From Belnapia sp. F-4-1 (GTDB lineage Bacteria; Pseudomonadota; Alphaproteobacteria; Acetobacterales; Acetobacteraceae): a DNA stretch of 64,000 nucleotides. Numbering within the stretch: position 1 is the stretch's first letter; every line of letters starts with the position of its first letter. The notes beneath the pieces are model-generated. The model had not been told where the DNA came from. It searched no databases and saw only the letters and a list, made by a program, of their open reading frames with translations. This document shows, one piece after another, positions 16,877 to 25,432 of the stretch. A program made the translations under genes and the position numbers. The stretch covers positions 3,987,430 through 4,051,429 of the forward strand of contig NZ_KN676113.1 in assembly GCF_000802185.1 (NCBI RefSeq), in the 5' to 3' direction.

Positions 16877-18112
16877 CTAGCCCAGCCGCCGCAGGATGTC
16901 GGGCGAGAGCTGGGCGAGGTCGGTGATGCCGAGCATCGCCATGTCGCGATGGATCTCCTCCCAGAGCAGGGTGATGGCGTGCCGCAGCCCGGCCTCGCCC
17001 CCCACCGCCGCCGCATAAAGGAATGGCCGGCCGAGGAAGGTGAAATCGGCGCCGAGCGCCAGCGCCTTCAGGACATCCGTCCCGCGCCTTATGCCGCCGT
17101 CATAGATGATGGCCATTCCCTCGGCCGCCTGCGCGATCTCCGGCAGCACCCGCAGCGGCGCGATCGCGCCGTCGAGCTGCCGCCCGCCATGGTTGGAAAC
17201 GATGATGCCATCCGCCCCGCAGTCGCGGGCGATGCGCGCATCCTCGGCCGAGAGGATGCCCTTCACCAGAAGATGCCCCGGCCAGCGCGCCCGGATCAGC
17301 GTGAGATGTTCCCAGGCGAGGCCATCGCGCCGCCCGATTGCCCGGATCAGATTGGAGGAGAGCACCGGCGGCCCACGCGTTGCATCCATGTTCTCGAAAT
17401 GCGGCATGCCATGGTTCTTCAGCGTCCGGAGCGCCGTGCCGAACAGCCAGCGCGGATGGCTGATCCCTTCCCAGGCCAGCCGCAGATTGGGCCGCAGCGG
17501 GAGGGAATAGCCGTTGCGGACGTTGTTCTCGCGGTTGGCCGAGACCGGCACGTCGGCGGTGAGGACGAAGGTGTCGTAGCCCGCCGCCAGCACCCGGTCG
17601 ACCAGTGCCTCGATCCGCGCCGCCTCGCCCGGCAGGTAGGCTTGGTACCAGGCGGTCGGCCCCTCGGCCCGCACGTCTTCCAGCGGGATGAGCGAGGAGG
17701 CACTCAGGATCATTGGGATGTTGGCCGCCGCAGCGGCGCGGGCGAACACGATGTCGCCCCGGTAGGCGGACAGCGCCGAGGCCCCCATCGGCGCGATGCC
17801 GAAGGGCGCGGCATGGCGCCGGCCGAGCACCGTCCGCCCGGTCTGCCGTTCCGTCACGTCCGCAAGGACACGCGGGACGAAACCAAGCTCCCCGAAGGCG
17901 GCCCGGTTGTCGCGCAGCGAGGAATCGGTCTCGGCCGCGCCGGAAACGAAGCCGTAGAGCATGCGCGGCAGGTGCCGCCGCGCCGCCCGTTCGAAGTCGT
18001 CGAGCGAGAGGATATGCCGCAGGGAGCGCGGCAGGTCCGGCTCGTTATGCCGCGCCGCGACCGTCGGCGTCGCCTCGGCCAGCCTTTCCCGCGTCTCGCC
18101 CTCCGGCGGCAT
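16877..18112 (-). CDS. FMN-dependent alpha-hydroxy acid oxidase (lactate dehydrogenase LldD-like)
   Basis: A 411-residue TIM-barrel flavoenzyme. Residues 27-60 carry 'LPRSLRHILSLDDFERAARR' and 'LYGFVSGAAETDSSLRDN', followed by 'FGIAPMGASALSAYRGD', 'TADVPVSANRENNVRNGYS' and the active-site block 'GADGIIVSNHGGRQLDGA' near 300 with the catalytic His and Arg. 'MAIIYDGGIRRGTDVLKALA' and 'LGRPFLYAAAVGGEAG' bind the FMN phosphate. The start at 18112 has GGGGAG about 8 bases upstream. Family members oxidise L-lactate, glycolate or mandelate; which one is not resolvable here. The MFS gene downstream is probably co-transcribed. Confidence 0.9.
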   Translation of the reverse strand: MPPEGETRERLAEATPTVAARHNEPDLPRSLRHILSLDDFERAARRHLPRMLYGFVSGAAETDSSLRDNRAAFGELGFVPRVLADVTERQTGRTVLGRRHAAPFGIAPMGASALSAYRGDIVFARAAAAANIPMILSASSLIPLEDVRAEGPTAWYQAYLPGEAARIEALVDRVLAAGYDTFVLTADVPVSANRENNVRNGYSLPLRPNLRLAWEGISHPRWLFGTALRTLKNHGMPHFENMDATRGPPVLSSNLIRAIGRRDGLAWEHLTLIRARWPGHLLVKGILSAEDARIARDCGADGIIVSNHGGRQLDGAIAPLRVLPEIAQAAEGMAIIYDGGIRRGTDVLKALALGADFTFLGRPFLYAAAVGGEAGLRHAITLLWEEIHRDMAMLGITDLAQLSPDILRRLG

Positions 18113-18164
18113 CGCCCGTCTCCCCCAGCAAGATGGGCCAGGGTCGGCCCAAAGCCGCGTCCGG

Positions 18165-19444
18165 TCAACGCGGCGCGGACGGCGCCTCCGCATAGTGGAA
18201 GGCCGCGCCCGTGACGGCGATGGAGAGCACCCGCTCATCCCCGCTGACGCCGTCCTCCAGCGGCGAGCCGCCGGCGCGCGACTGCAGCCGCAGCAGCCGG
18301 CAGGGCATCGCCCCGCCCGGCGGCACGATGCGCAGCGAGAAATGGTGTGGCCCGCGTTGCTCCGCCTCGACAAGGCAGGGCGTGTCGTCGAAACCCGCCT
18401 CCAGCAACGGCGCCGGGGCGCCATAGAGATGCCCGACCTCCAGCACCACCCGGGCGACCGGCCGCAGCGGCGCCGGGTTGCGCAGCAGGCCCTGCAGGGT
18501 CATCCAGCGGAACGGCCCCTCCTCATCCTCCTCCGGCCCGTGCCAGCCGAGGTCGAAGGCCGGGTCGCGCGGCGCCAGCACTGCGGCCGCCCCCTCGGTG
18601 GCCGCGACGGGCTCAGCCAGCTTGGGCTCCGCCGCCGCGGAGATCAACCGGCGCAGCGCGGCGGCCGGCGCCTCCTCCTCCGCCAGCCGATCGAGCAGAA
18701 GCGTTGCCGCCGCATCGATGAAGGCATCGATGCGCTCCTGCTGCATCTGCACCTGCCGGTCGAGAGCGGCCTGCCCCGTCAGCCGCATCGCATCGCCAGC
18801 CTGTTCCAGCCGCAGCCGCCGCGCCTCGAACTCGGCCAGCCGTTCCGCCCCGGCAGGCTCGGCCCGAGCGCGAAGCGCGCCAGCACCTCGCGGGTGCCCA
18901 TCGCGTGCAGCGTCACCTCGATGCCGCTGCCGGTAAGGTCGGCCGCCTCCAGCGCGAGGGCGAAGCGGAAGGCGCAGCCGCCCTCGGCCAGCGGCACCGG
19001 CGGTTCCGCCTGGACCGCCCGCGCCGTGCTGCCATTGATGACGGCGTGCAGCGCCGGTTGAAGCAGGCCGTTGGCGCGTTCGATTCCCGTCCCCCGCAGC
19101 ATCCCGTATTCGAGCCGGAGATCCTCGATCCCCGGCCGCGCCGGCCCAAGCAGCGCCGCCGCTTCCGTGGCCGAGGCGACCGGCCAGGGCTCGGCCAGCT
19201 CCGGCCCCTCCACCGCGGCGGCGATCCGCAGCATCGCGGGCAGCGGCACGCAGGGCAGCCGGGCGATGGGCAGGGTCAGCACCGCCCCGGCCTCGACCGG
19301 GCCGGCGAGGGCGAGCCGCCCCACCTCGATCCCGCGGCACCAGGCACGGAGCGGCGCCTCCGGCCGCAGGGGCCGCAGCGCACGCAGCCGCAGCCCGTCC
19401 CGACCGGCGCCGACCACCAGCAGCGGGGGCGATGCATCATCCAT
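18165..19444 (-). pseudogene. Unknown gene interrupted by a -1 frameshift
   Basis: The ATG at 19444 opens a 221-residue frame that reads as normal protein through '...REVLARFALGPSLPG' and then turns to nonsense. The adjacent frame takes over at the same spot with 'AERLAEFEARRLRLEQAG' and runs to the stop at 18165. Adding one C to the CCCC run at 18848-18851 on the plus strand joins them into about 426 residues. The N-terminal half is beta-rich, the middle ('RLAEFEARRLRLEQAGDAMR') is probably coiled coil, and the C-terminal half is again beta-rich. I do not recognise the family. Possible causes are a real mutation, a homopolymer sequencing error or programmed slippage. It sits near a glycosyltransferase cluster. 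Confidence 0.65.
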
Positions 19445-19487
19445 GGCGCGCCGTCGCTACCATTCCAATGCGCGGCGCGCCAGCGGC

Positions 19488-19892
19488 TCACCCGGGGTGC
19501 GACGCCGCCCATCGGCCGTTCTGCGTCCGCCCGCCATAGCCGTAGGCATCGCCATCCGCCGCATGGACGAGGACATAGCTCTCCTCGTGCAGCGGCCCGA
19601 GCAGCCTCGCCATGCCGGTGAAGGCGGCGGCGACGAAGCGCGTCGTCTCCGCCTTGGTGTTGGTCCCCGCCGTCACCTTGATGTCGAGCCAGAAGGCGCC
19701 GAGCCCCGCCTCGGCCGGCCGCTGCCCGGCGATGAACCAGTCCTCCGCACGCGTCGGCTCCGCCAGCACGGCGGTGACGCCGGGGTCCTTGCCGAGATGC
19801 TCGGCGGCGAGGCGCGCGGCCAGGGCCGCCACCTCGGCCTGCAGGCCGGGGCGAGGGGAGGGGGTAACGTAGCGGACGCCGATCATGGGCAT
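19488..19892 (-). CDS. Tautomerase-superfamily protein
   Basis: A 134-residue protein starting at the ATG at 19892, giving Met-Pro-Met-Ile; after Met removal the N-terminal Pro is the catalytic base of the 4-oxalocrotonate tautomerase superfamily. GAAGGAA precedes this ATG at good spacing. The length (about 130, a fused beta-alpha-beta pair) resembles the cis-CaaD/MSAD-like or putative tautomerase subgroup. Conserved-looking segments are 'VTAGTNTKAETTRFVAAAF' and 'HEESYVLVHAADGDAYGYGG'. It is transcribed divergently from the LysR gene 99 bases away, which probably controls it. The substrate is unknown. Confidence 0.75.
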   Translation of the reverse strand: MPMIGVRYVTPSPRPGLQAEVAALAARLAAEHLGKDPGVTAVLAEPTRAEDWFIAGQRPAEAGLGAFWLDIKVTAGTNTKAETTRFVAAAFTGMARLLGPLHEESYVLVHAADGDAYGYGGRTQNGRWAASHPG

Positions 19893-19991
19893 GGAATGGT
19901 TCCTTCGGTTGGTGGTCCCGAAGCCCAGCCTGCAATGCCGACACCCCCACCGGAACGCTATGGATACTTCTTTCTGATATAGTAAAATCTT
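19893..19991. promoter_or_regulatory. Divergent tautomerase/LysR intergenic region
   Basis: A 99-base gap between a LysR gene and its divergent neighbour normally contains the operator for both. It is AT-rich around 19962-19990 (TATGGATACTTC...CTGATATAGT), unlike the surroundings, and holds candidate T-N11-A half-sites. No single box is unambiguous. Confidence 0.45.
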
Positions 19992-20867
19992 ATGATGCTC
20001 GACCTGGAATCCGTCCGCCTCTTTGTCCTCGCCGCCGAGTATGGCAACCTCACCCGTGCCGCCGAGGCCGCCGGCACCGTGCAGCCCGTGGTGAGCCAGC
20101 GGCTGAAGGCGCTCGAGGCCCGGCTCGGCCATCGCCTGCTGGAGCGGACCCCGCGCCTCGTCCGTCCGACCGCCGCCGGCACCGCCTTCCTCGAACGCGC
20201 CCGCGCACTGCTCGCCGCACATGACGCCGCCCTGCGGCTGGAGGAGGCGCCGGCCTTCCGCTTCGCTCTCTGCGCCAGCGACCATGCGCTCGGCCTCGGG
20301 CTGGAGGGGCTGTTCCGGCGGCTGCGCGCTGCCCTGCCGCCCGGCGCCATCCTCTCCCTCCGCACCGGCCTCTCGCGGGAAGCCCGCGCCGGCTTCGAGG
20401 CCGGCGACTGCGACGCCGCCCTGATCCGGCGCGAGGCGGCTGGCCCGGATGGCGAGGTGCTCGGCCAGGACCCGCTCGGCTGGCGCGGCGCCGCAGGGAT
20501 GCGCCTTGCACCCGGCGAGCCGGTGCCGCTGGCGACGCTCGGCCCGGCCTGCGGCGTGCGCGGCGCCGCCATCCGCGCCCTCGACCGCGCCGGCCTGCCC
20601 TGGCGGGAGAGCTTCATCGGCGGCAGTTGCGCCGCGCTGCTGGCCGGGGCGGAGGCCGGGCTCGGCATCGCGCCCATGGGCCGCATCGCCGCCGGCGGGG
20701 CGCCGGATCTCGGCCCGGCGCTCGGCCTGCCGGCCCTGCCGCCCTCGGAGATCGTTCTCCTTGCGCGCACCGGCTCGCCCGCCCTGGCCGCGGCGACCCG
20801 GGCGCTGGCCGCCGGCCTCCGCGCGAGCCTTGGCGAGACCGGCGCTTCGCGCGCAAATGGCCGGTGA
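19992..20867 (+). CDS. LysR family transcriptional regulator
   Basis: A 291-residue LTTR. The winged helix-turn-helix spans residues 5-62: 'LESVRLFVLAAEYGNLTRAA', 'VSQRLKALEARLGHRLLERT', 'RPTAAGTAFLERARALL'. The effector domain follows from about 90 and is Ala/Gly-rich but of normal length. It probably regulates the divergent tautomerase gene and perhaps itself. Its stop overlaps the next glycosyltransferase start (TGATG), an unusual coupling of a regulator to a sugar-transfer gene that could mean the cluster downstream is co-transcribed with it. ATG codons at 19992 and 19995 are both possible. Confidence 0.88.
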   Translation: MMLDLESVRLFVLAAEYGNLTRAAEAAGTVQPVVSQRLKALEARLGHRLLERTPRLVRPTAAGTAFLERARALLAAHDAALRLEEAPAFRFALCASDHALGLGLEGLFRRLRAALPPGAILSLRTGLSREARAGFEAGDCDAALIRREAAGPDGEVLGQDPLGWRGAAGMRLAPGEPVPLATLGPACGVRGAAIRALDRAGLPWRESFIGGSCAALLAGAEAGLGIAPMGRIAAGGAPDLGPALGLPALPPSEIVLLARTGSPALAAATRALAAGLRASLGETGASRANGR

Positions 20868-22258
20868 TGGACCGCCCGCCCCTCCTGATGGTCAGCCCGT
20901 TGCCGCCGGCGCGGAACGGCATCGCCGATTACGCCGCCGCGCTGCTTCCGGGCCTCGCCGCGCATTACGACTGCGCCGCCGCCGTCGAGGACTGGCTTGC
21001 CGAGGCGCCGCCGGGCGTCCGGGTGGTGGACCTGGCCCTGGCCCACCGCCTGCGAGGCGACGAAGGGCGGCGCCTCTACCAGATCGGCAACAATTCCGGC
21101 CATGGCTTCGTGTTGCAGGCGCTGCGGGCGCGGCCCGGCGTCACCACGCTGCACGATCCCGGCCTGCTGCATCTCTACGAATCAACCGGCGAGGACCGCG
21201 CCACCATCCTCGCCGGCATGCGCCATGCCGCGCCCGGCCTCACCGCCACATATGCCCGGCACCTACGCGGGCAGGGTGTGTCCACCCGCGCCAACCACCT
21301 GCTCTTCGACCTGGCCGGGGAGGTGCTGGCGCGCTCTCGGGCCGTCATCGTCCATTCCCGCTTTGCCAAGGCCCGCCTCCGCCTCACCCATGGCGAGGCG
21401 GCGATCGCGCATGTCGAAGTCATCCCGCACCTCCTGCCGCCTGGCCGCCCGCCAGGGCGTGCCGAGGCCCGCGCTCGGCTCGGCATCGGGCGCGAGGAGT
21501 TCCTCCTCGTCACTGCCGGCTTCGCGTCGCTGGCCAAGCGCCTCGACTGGGTGCTGGAGGCGCTGGAAGGATTGCCCGCCCTGCGCTGGGTTCATGCCGG
21601 CGAGGTCCCGGCTGCGCTGGCCCCGCGCATCGGCCGCCGCGCCCACATCACCGGCCACCTGCCGGCCGATGAGTTCGATGCGCATATCGCCGCGGCCGAT
21701 GTGCTGGTGAATCTCCGCTTCCCTTCGAGCGGCGAAAGCTCCGGCTCGCTCGCCCGCGCGCTGGCGGCCGGCACGTGCTGCATCGTCTCCCGCACCGGCG
21801 CCTTCGCCGAACTGCCCGGCGACGCCGTCATTGCCTTGCCGCTTGCCGGCGGCGCCCGGGCCCTGGCCGATGCGCTGGCCGCCCTCGCCGCCGCGCCGGA
21901 CCGGGCCCATGCCATCGGTGCCGGCGGCCGCGCCCATGCCGAGGCGGAGATGGCGTTGCCGGCCGTCGCTGCCCGCTACCGCGCCGTGATCGAGGCTGCG
22001 GAGGACCGCCCGCCAGGACGGTCCGAGCCCCCGCCGCTGCTCCGCCTTGCCGCCGACCGTGCGCTGATCGCTGCCGCATTGGCCGGCCGGACGGGCGCCT
22101 GCCGCTTGCGCCTCGACCTGGAGGACTCCGACCGGCTCGCCATGCTCAGCCTCGCCCCTGGCGGCCTCGCCGCGGCGCTGTTGCCGCCCGGCGCCGAACT
22201 CCGCGCCGCAGCGTTGGAGGGGAGGGGGCTGGTGCTCGACCTTCAGCTGCCGGGATGA
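20867..22258 (+). CDS. Glycosyltransferase (GT4-like) with a C-terminal extension
   Basis: A 463-residue protein. The N-terminal GT-B domain starts 'PPLLMVSPLPPARNGIADYA', typical of GT4 enzymes, with 'VTTLHDPGLLHLYE', 'AVIVHSRFAKARLRL', 'LLVTAGFASLAKRLDWVLEA' and the donor-site 'LRFPSSGESSGSLARALAAG' near 290. After about residue 385 comes a separate domain of short beta strands ('ACRLRLDLEDSDRLAMLSLA', 'GLAAALLPPGAELRAAALEG'). This domain is not part of the usual GT4 fold and has the flavour of the unknown protein encoded next. It overlaps both neighbours by 1-4 bases, so the cluster is one transcription unit. Confidence 0.82.
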   Translation: MDRPPLLMVSPLPPARNGIADYAAALLPGLAAHYDCAAAVEDWLAEAPPGVRVVDLALAHRLRGDEGRRLYQIGNNSGHGFVLQALRARPGVTTLHDPGLLHLYESTGEDRATILAGMRHAAPGLTATYARHLRGQGVSTRANHLLFDLAGEVLARSRAVIVHSRFAKARLRLTHGEAAIAHVEVIPHLLPPGRPPGRAEARARLGIGREEFLLVTAGFASLAKRLDWVLEALEGLPALRWVHAGEVPAALAPRIGRRAHITGHLPADEFDAHIAAADVLVNLRFPSSGESSGSLARALAAGTCCIVSRTGAFAELPGDAVIALPLAGGARALADALAALAAAPDRAHAIGAGGRAHAEAEMALPAVAARYRAVIEAAEDRPPGRSEPPPLLRLAADRALIAAALAGRTGACRLRLDLEDSDRLAMLSLAPGGLAAALLPPGAELRAAALEGRGLVLDLQLPG

Positions 22259-23139
22259 GCGCCGCCCCGCTGCTCGCCGCCCTGTTCGCCCGTGCGCTGC
22301 CTGGCCTCGCCGCGCGCGACCTCGGCCTGCCGCTCGGTGCGCTGCTGCCCTGGCTGCCCGGCACCCGGGCCGGCATTGCCGATGCGGCGGCGCTCGATCC
22401 GATGGAGCGCGCCCTGCTCGCCCGCTTCCGCCAGCAGGGCCTTCCCCTGCTCGGTCTCGACCCGGTGGCCGATGCCGCGCCCGACCCGGCCTGGGAGCCG
22501 GCGCGCGACCGCCTTGCCTGGACGCCTTCCGGCGCCCCTGTGCCGGGCGCCAGCCTCACCCTGGTCGCCGGCGGCACCGGCGAGGCGCCGCCGGCGGAAG
22601 GCCTCGCCCGCATCCTGCTGCTCGCGGGTCGTGACGATGCGCCGGAACGCCACGACCTGCTGCTGCCCGAGCCTCGCCTTGCGGAAACCTATGAATGCCT
22701 GCGCGCCGCCGCCTCCCTGGCGGGGCCGGGCTGGCAGCAGGGCGGCCGCCACCTCGCGCCACAGCAGGCCAGCCTGCTGCTGCTCGTCCCTCGCCCCGGC
22801 CATGTGCTCGACCTACTAGTCCCCGCCGCTGTCCTGCCGCACGACCTGCCCGCGCCGGGCGGGTCCGAGGGATTGCCGCTTGAGGGCGTGCGCCAGCTGC
22901 GGCTGCTGCCCGGCGCCCTGCCGCCGCTGCGCTGGCGCCTCCGGCTGGATTTCGCCGGTGCAGAGCCGGGTCCCGCCGCCGTCTTCCTCGATGGGCTCCG
23001 CATCCCGGCCCGCTCCGTTCCCGGCGGCCTCGTCGCCAGCATCGATCCGCCGGCCGACCGCGCTCCCGTGCTCGGCCTCGCCTGGCGCGACGGCGCCCCG
23101 CCAGGCCTTCGCCTCGTGACGCTCGAGGCGCGGCCGTGA
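22255..23139 (+). CDS. Hypothetical protein in glycosyltransferase cluster
   Basis: A 294-residue protein beginning MSAAPLLAAL at the ATG overlapping the previous stop (ATGA). It is rich in Ala, Leu, Pro and Arg, with an N-terminal helical half and a C-terminal beta-rich half ('WRLRLDFAGAEPGPAAVFLD', 'PVLGLAWRDGAPPGLRLVTL'). I see no signal peptide, membrane helix or catalytic motif. Its position between two glycosyltransferases and its beta-rich tail, similar in style to the C-terminal extension of the preceding protein, suggest an accessory role in glycan synthesis. This is only context. Confidence 0.6.
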   Translation: MSAAPLLAALFARALPGLAARDLGLPLGALLPWLPGTRAGIADAAALDPMERALLARFRQQGLPLLGLDPVADAAPDPAWEPARDRLAWTPSGAPVPGASLTLVAGGTGEAPPAEGLARILLLAGRDDAPERHDLLLPEPRLAETYECLRAAASLAGPGWQQGGRHLAPQQASLLLLVPRPGHVLDLLVPAAVLPHDLPAPGGSEGLPLEGVRQLRLLPGALPPLRWRLRLDFAGAEPGPAAVFLDGLRIPARSVPGGLVASIDPPADRAPVLGLAWRDGAPPGLRLVTLEARP

Positions 23140-24257
23140 CCGCGACGCGCCTGCTTATCCTTTCCCCCATCGCCTCGCACCCTGCCGACCAGGGAAATGC
23201 GGCGCGCATCCAGGGGCTCGGCGCGGCGCTGATGGCGCGGGGCATCCGCTGCGAATTCCTCCATTGCACCACCGAGGGCAGCACGCCGGGTGGGCGCATC
23301 GCGATGGCCAGCTTCTGGCACGGCTTCCACGAAGTGCCTGCCGCCGTCATCGGCGAGCCGAGCCTCCCCGGCGCCTGGGGCATCGACGACTGGTGCCCGC
23401 CGGAGCTGGCGGAACGGCTCGCCGCCCTGCAACGCGTCCGCCGCTACGATGCGGTGCTGGTGAACTACGTCTGGCTTTCCGCCGCGCTGGAGGGTGCCGG
23501 CGATGCCTTCCGCATCCTCGACACGCATGACCTCTTCGGCGGCCGCGACGCGGTGGCGCGGGCGCAAGGGCTCGATCCGTCATGGTTCTTCACCACGGTC
23601 GCCGAGGAACGCCGCGGCCTGGACCGGGCCGACCTCGTCCTGGCTATCCAGGATGAGGAGGCCACTGAACTGCGCCGCCGCACCCGGGCGGAGGTTGCGG
23701 TGCTCGGCCACATGCCGCCGCTCCGCTTCCTCGCCGGCCTGACGCCGGAGCCGGTGATGCCCTTCGGCTATCTCGGCAGCGCCAATCCGTGGAACCTCGC
23801 CGCGCTCGGCGCCCTCGACGCCGCCCTGGCGGGGGCGCCCGAGCTGCCCTGGCTGCTGGCCGGCCGTGTCCTTCGCCGGGGGGATCTCCGCCTCGCCTCC
23901 CGCCCGCGGTTGATGCCGAATCTTGCCGACGTCGCCGCCTTCTATGCGGCCGTCGATTGCGTGCTGAACCCGATGGCCGGCGGCACTGGCCTCAAGGTGA
24001 AGACGGTGGAGGCGCTGGCCTTCGGCAACCCGGTGCTCGGCACGGCGGACGCCTTCGCCGGACTTGCGCCCGAGCATCCCGGCCATCGCTGCGCCGATGC
24101 CGCGGCGCTGGTCACGCTGATGCGGGAATACCGTTTGAGCGAAGCCTTCCGCCGGGAATTACGACTAGCCTCGCGCCGGCTCGCGCTCCGCTATGCGGCG
24201 GAATTGGCCGAAGCGCAGGATGCGCTGGCGGCACGGCTGCGGGCGCTGGCGACGTGA
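23136..24257 (+). CDS. Glycosyltransferase (GT4-like)
   Basis: A 373-residue GT-B protein starting with GTG at 23136, which overlaps the previous stop (GTGA). The N-terminal 'LLILSPIASHPADQGNAARI' is the acceptor-domain start seen in glycosyltransferases of cell-surface loci. 'FRILDTHDLFGGRDAVAR' near residue 128 and 'DLVLAIQDEEATELRRR' follow. The C-terminal domain has 'FGYLGSANPWNLAALGALDA' and the donor motif 'NPMAGGTGLKVKTVEALAFG' near 280. It lies at the 3' end of the overlapping plus-strand cluster that begins with the LysR gene. Donor and acceptor are unknown. Confidence 0.83.
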   Translation: MTATRLLILSPIASHPADQGNAARIQGLGAALMARGIRCEFLHCTTEGSTPGGRIAMASFWHGFHEVPAAVIGEPSLPGAWGIDDWCPPELAERLAALQRVRRYDAVLVNYVWLSAALEGAGDAFRILDTHDLFGGRDAVARAQGLDPSWFFTTVAEERRGLDRADLVLAIQDEEATELRRRTRAEVAVLGHMPPLRFLAGLTPEPVMPFGYLGSANPWNLAALGALDAALAGAPELPWLLAGRVLRRGDLRLASRPRLMPNLADVAAFYAAVDCVLNPMAGGTGLKVKTVEALAFGNPVLGTADAFAGLAPEHPGHRCADAAALVTLMREYRLSEAFRRELRLASRRLALRYAAELAEAQDALAARLRALAT

Positions 24258-24462
24258 CGCCGGCCCGCAGCGCCAGCACCGCCGGCACCGCGCCGCAGGC
24301 AAGAAGGAAGAGGCCGAGGCTGAGCATCGCCGGATCAATCATGGTCATGATGCCTATTTCCCTGAACGGCATTCGATGACGCGGTTCTCGCATCCGCTGG
24401 CTGAACCGCGGCTGAGCCGGCCGTTCAGTCGCGGTTCAGCTTCGCGGCCGCAGCCTCGCGCG

Positions 24463-24768
24463 ATGCTGCGCCGAAGCCTCCTCGCCCTGCTGCTCCTGCC
24501 GACGGCCGCCCGCGCGGATGACGACGACCAGGACCGCGCCCGCGCCGCCGTCGAGCGCGGCGAGATCCGCCCTCTGTCGCGCATCCTCGCCGAGCTGGAG
24601 CGGCGCTTCGTCGGGCAGGTGGTCGATACCGACCTCGACCGCGACGATGGGCGCTGGGTCTACGAGTTCAAGCTGCTGCCGCCCTCGGGCCGCATGTACC
24701 GGGTGAAGATGGACGCCGCGACCGGCGGGGTGATCGAGACCCGCGGCCCCGTGCAGGAGCGGCGCTGA
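24463..24768 (+). CDS. Secreted PepSY-domain protein
   Basis: A 101-residue protein with a signal peptide ('RRSLLALLLLPTAARAD', cleavage after ARA) and a single PepSY domain: 'IRPLSRILAELERRFVGQVV', 'YEFKLLPPSGRMYRVKMDAA', 'GGVIETRGP'. The frame is open further upstream, but the signal peptide fixes the ATG at 24463. Small periplasmic PepSY proteins are often encoded just before a PhoP/PhoQ-like pair, as here (TGATG overlap with the response regulator). They are thought to modulate the sensor or bind metal or peptide. Highly acidic 'ADDDDQD' follows the cleavage site. Confidence 0.85.
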   Translation: MLRRSLLALLLLPTAARADDDDQDRARAAVERGEIRPLSRILAELERRFVGQVVDTDLDRDDGRWVYEFKLLPPSGRMYRVKMDAATGGVIETRGPVQERR

Positions 24769-25427
24769 TGCGCGTGCTGGTCGCCGAGGACAGCGCCGCC
24801 CTTGCTGCGCAGCTCCGCGAGGCGCTGGTCGCCGCGCATTTCGCCGTCGATGTCGCCCCCGATGGGGAGGAGGTGCATTTCCTCGGCGACACCGAGGCCT
24901 ATGACGCGGTGGTGCTCGACCTCGGCCTGCCGCGGCTCGACGGTCTCTCGGTGCTGCGCCGCTGGCGGGCTGCCGGCCGCGCCATGCCGGTGCTGATCCT
25001 CACCGCCCGCGACGGCTGGACGGAGAAGGTCGCCGGCCTCGATGCCGGGGCCGACGACTACCTCGCCAAGCCCTTCGCCATGGCGGAGCTGCTGGCCCGG
25101 CTGCGCGCCTTGGTGCGCCGCGCCAATGGGATTGCGCAGGCGGTGATCGCGCTCGGCGATCTCAGGCTCGATACCGCGGCGGGCAGCGTCGCCTGGCGCG
25201 GCATGCCGGTGCGGCTGACAGCGCTGGAATTCCGCCTGCTCGCCTATCTGGCGCACAGGCCCGGGCGCGTCGTCTCTAAGACGGAGCTGACCGAGCATCT
25301 CTACGCCCAGGATTTCGACCGCGACTCCAACACGCTGGAGGTGGTGGTCGGTCGGCTGCGGCGGAAGCTCGACCCGGCGCTGATCGAGACGCTGCGCGGC
25401 CAGGGCTACCGGCTGGCAGCCGGCTGA
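24768..25427 (+). CDS. OmpR/PhoP-family response regulator
   Basis: A 219-residue two-domain regulator. The receiver domain has the acidic pair in 'VLVAEDSAAL', phospho-acceptor Asp51 in 'AVVLDLGLPRLDGLSVL', Thr in 'VLILTARDGW' and Lys in 'DDYLAKPFAMAELLARLRAL'. The C-terminal winged helix has 'LTALEFRLLAYLAHRPGRVV', 'LTEHLYAQDFDRDSNTLEV' and 'GRLRRKLDPALIETLRGQGY', which match PhoP/QseB-like regulators. It overlaps the PepSY gene and is followed after 5 bases by its kinase. It probably responds to envelope conditions (cations, acid or peptides), by family analogy. Confidence 0.93.
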   Translation: MRVLVAEDSAALAAQLREALVAAHFAVDVAPDGEEVHFLGDTEAYDAVVLDLGLPRLDGLSVLRRWRAAGRAMPVLILTARDGWTEKVAGLDAGADDYLAKPFAMAELLARLRALVRRANGIAQAVIALGDLRLDTAAGSVAWRGMPVRLTALEFRLLAYLAHRPGRVVSKTELTEHLYAQDFDRDSNTLEVVVGRLRRKLDPALIETLRGQGYRLAAG

Positions 25428-25432
25428 GCGCG

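Noticed and set aside
15776-18214. 812-codon plus-strand open frame
   Set aside because: Antisense to the MFS and FMN oxidase genes, both of which have clear family motifs.
24112-24393. Small minus-strand ORF with a hydrophobic start (MTMIDPAMLSLGLFLLACGA)
   Set aside because: The first 20 residues look like a membrane helix, but it lacks a clear ribosome binding site and most of it overlaps the 3' end of the glycosyltransferase gene in antisense. Not enough to call.
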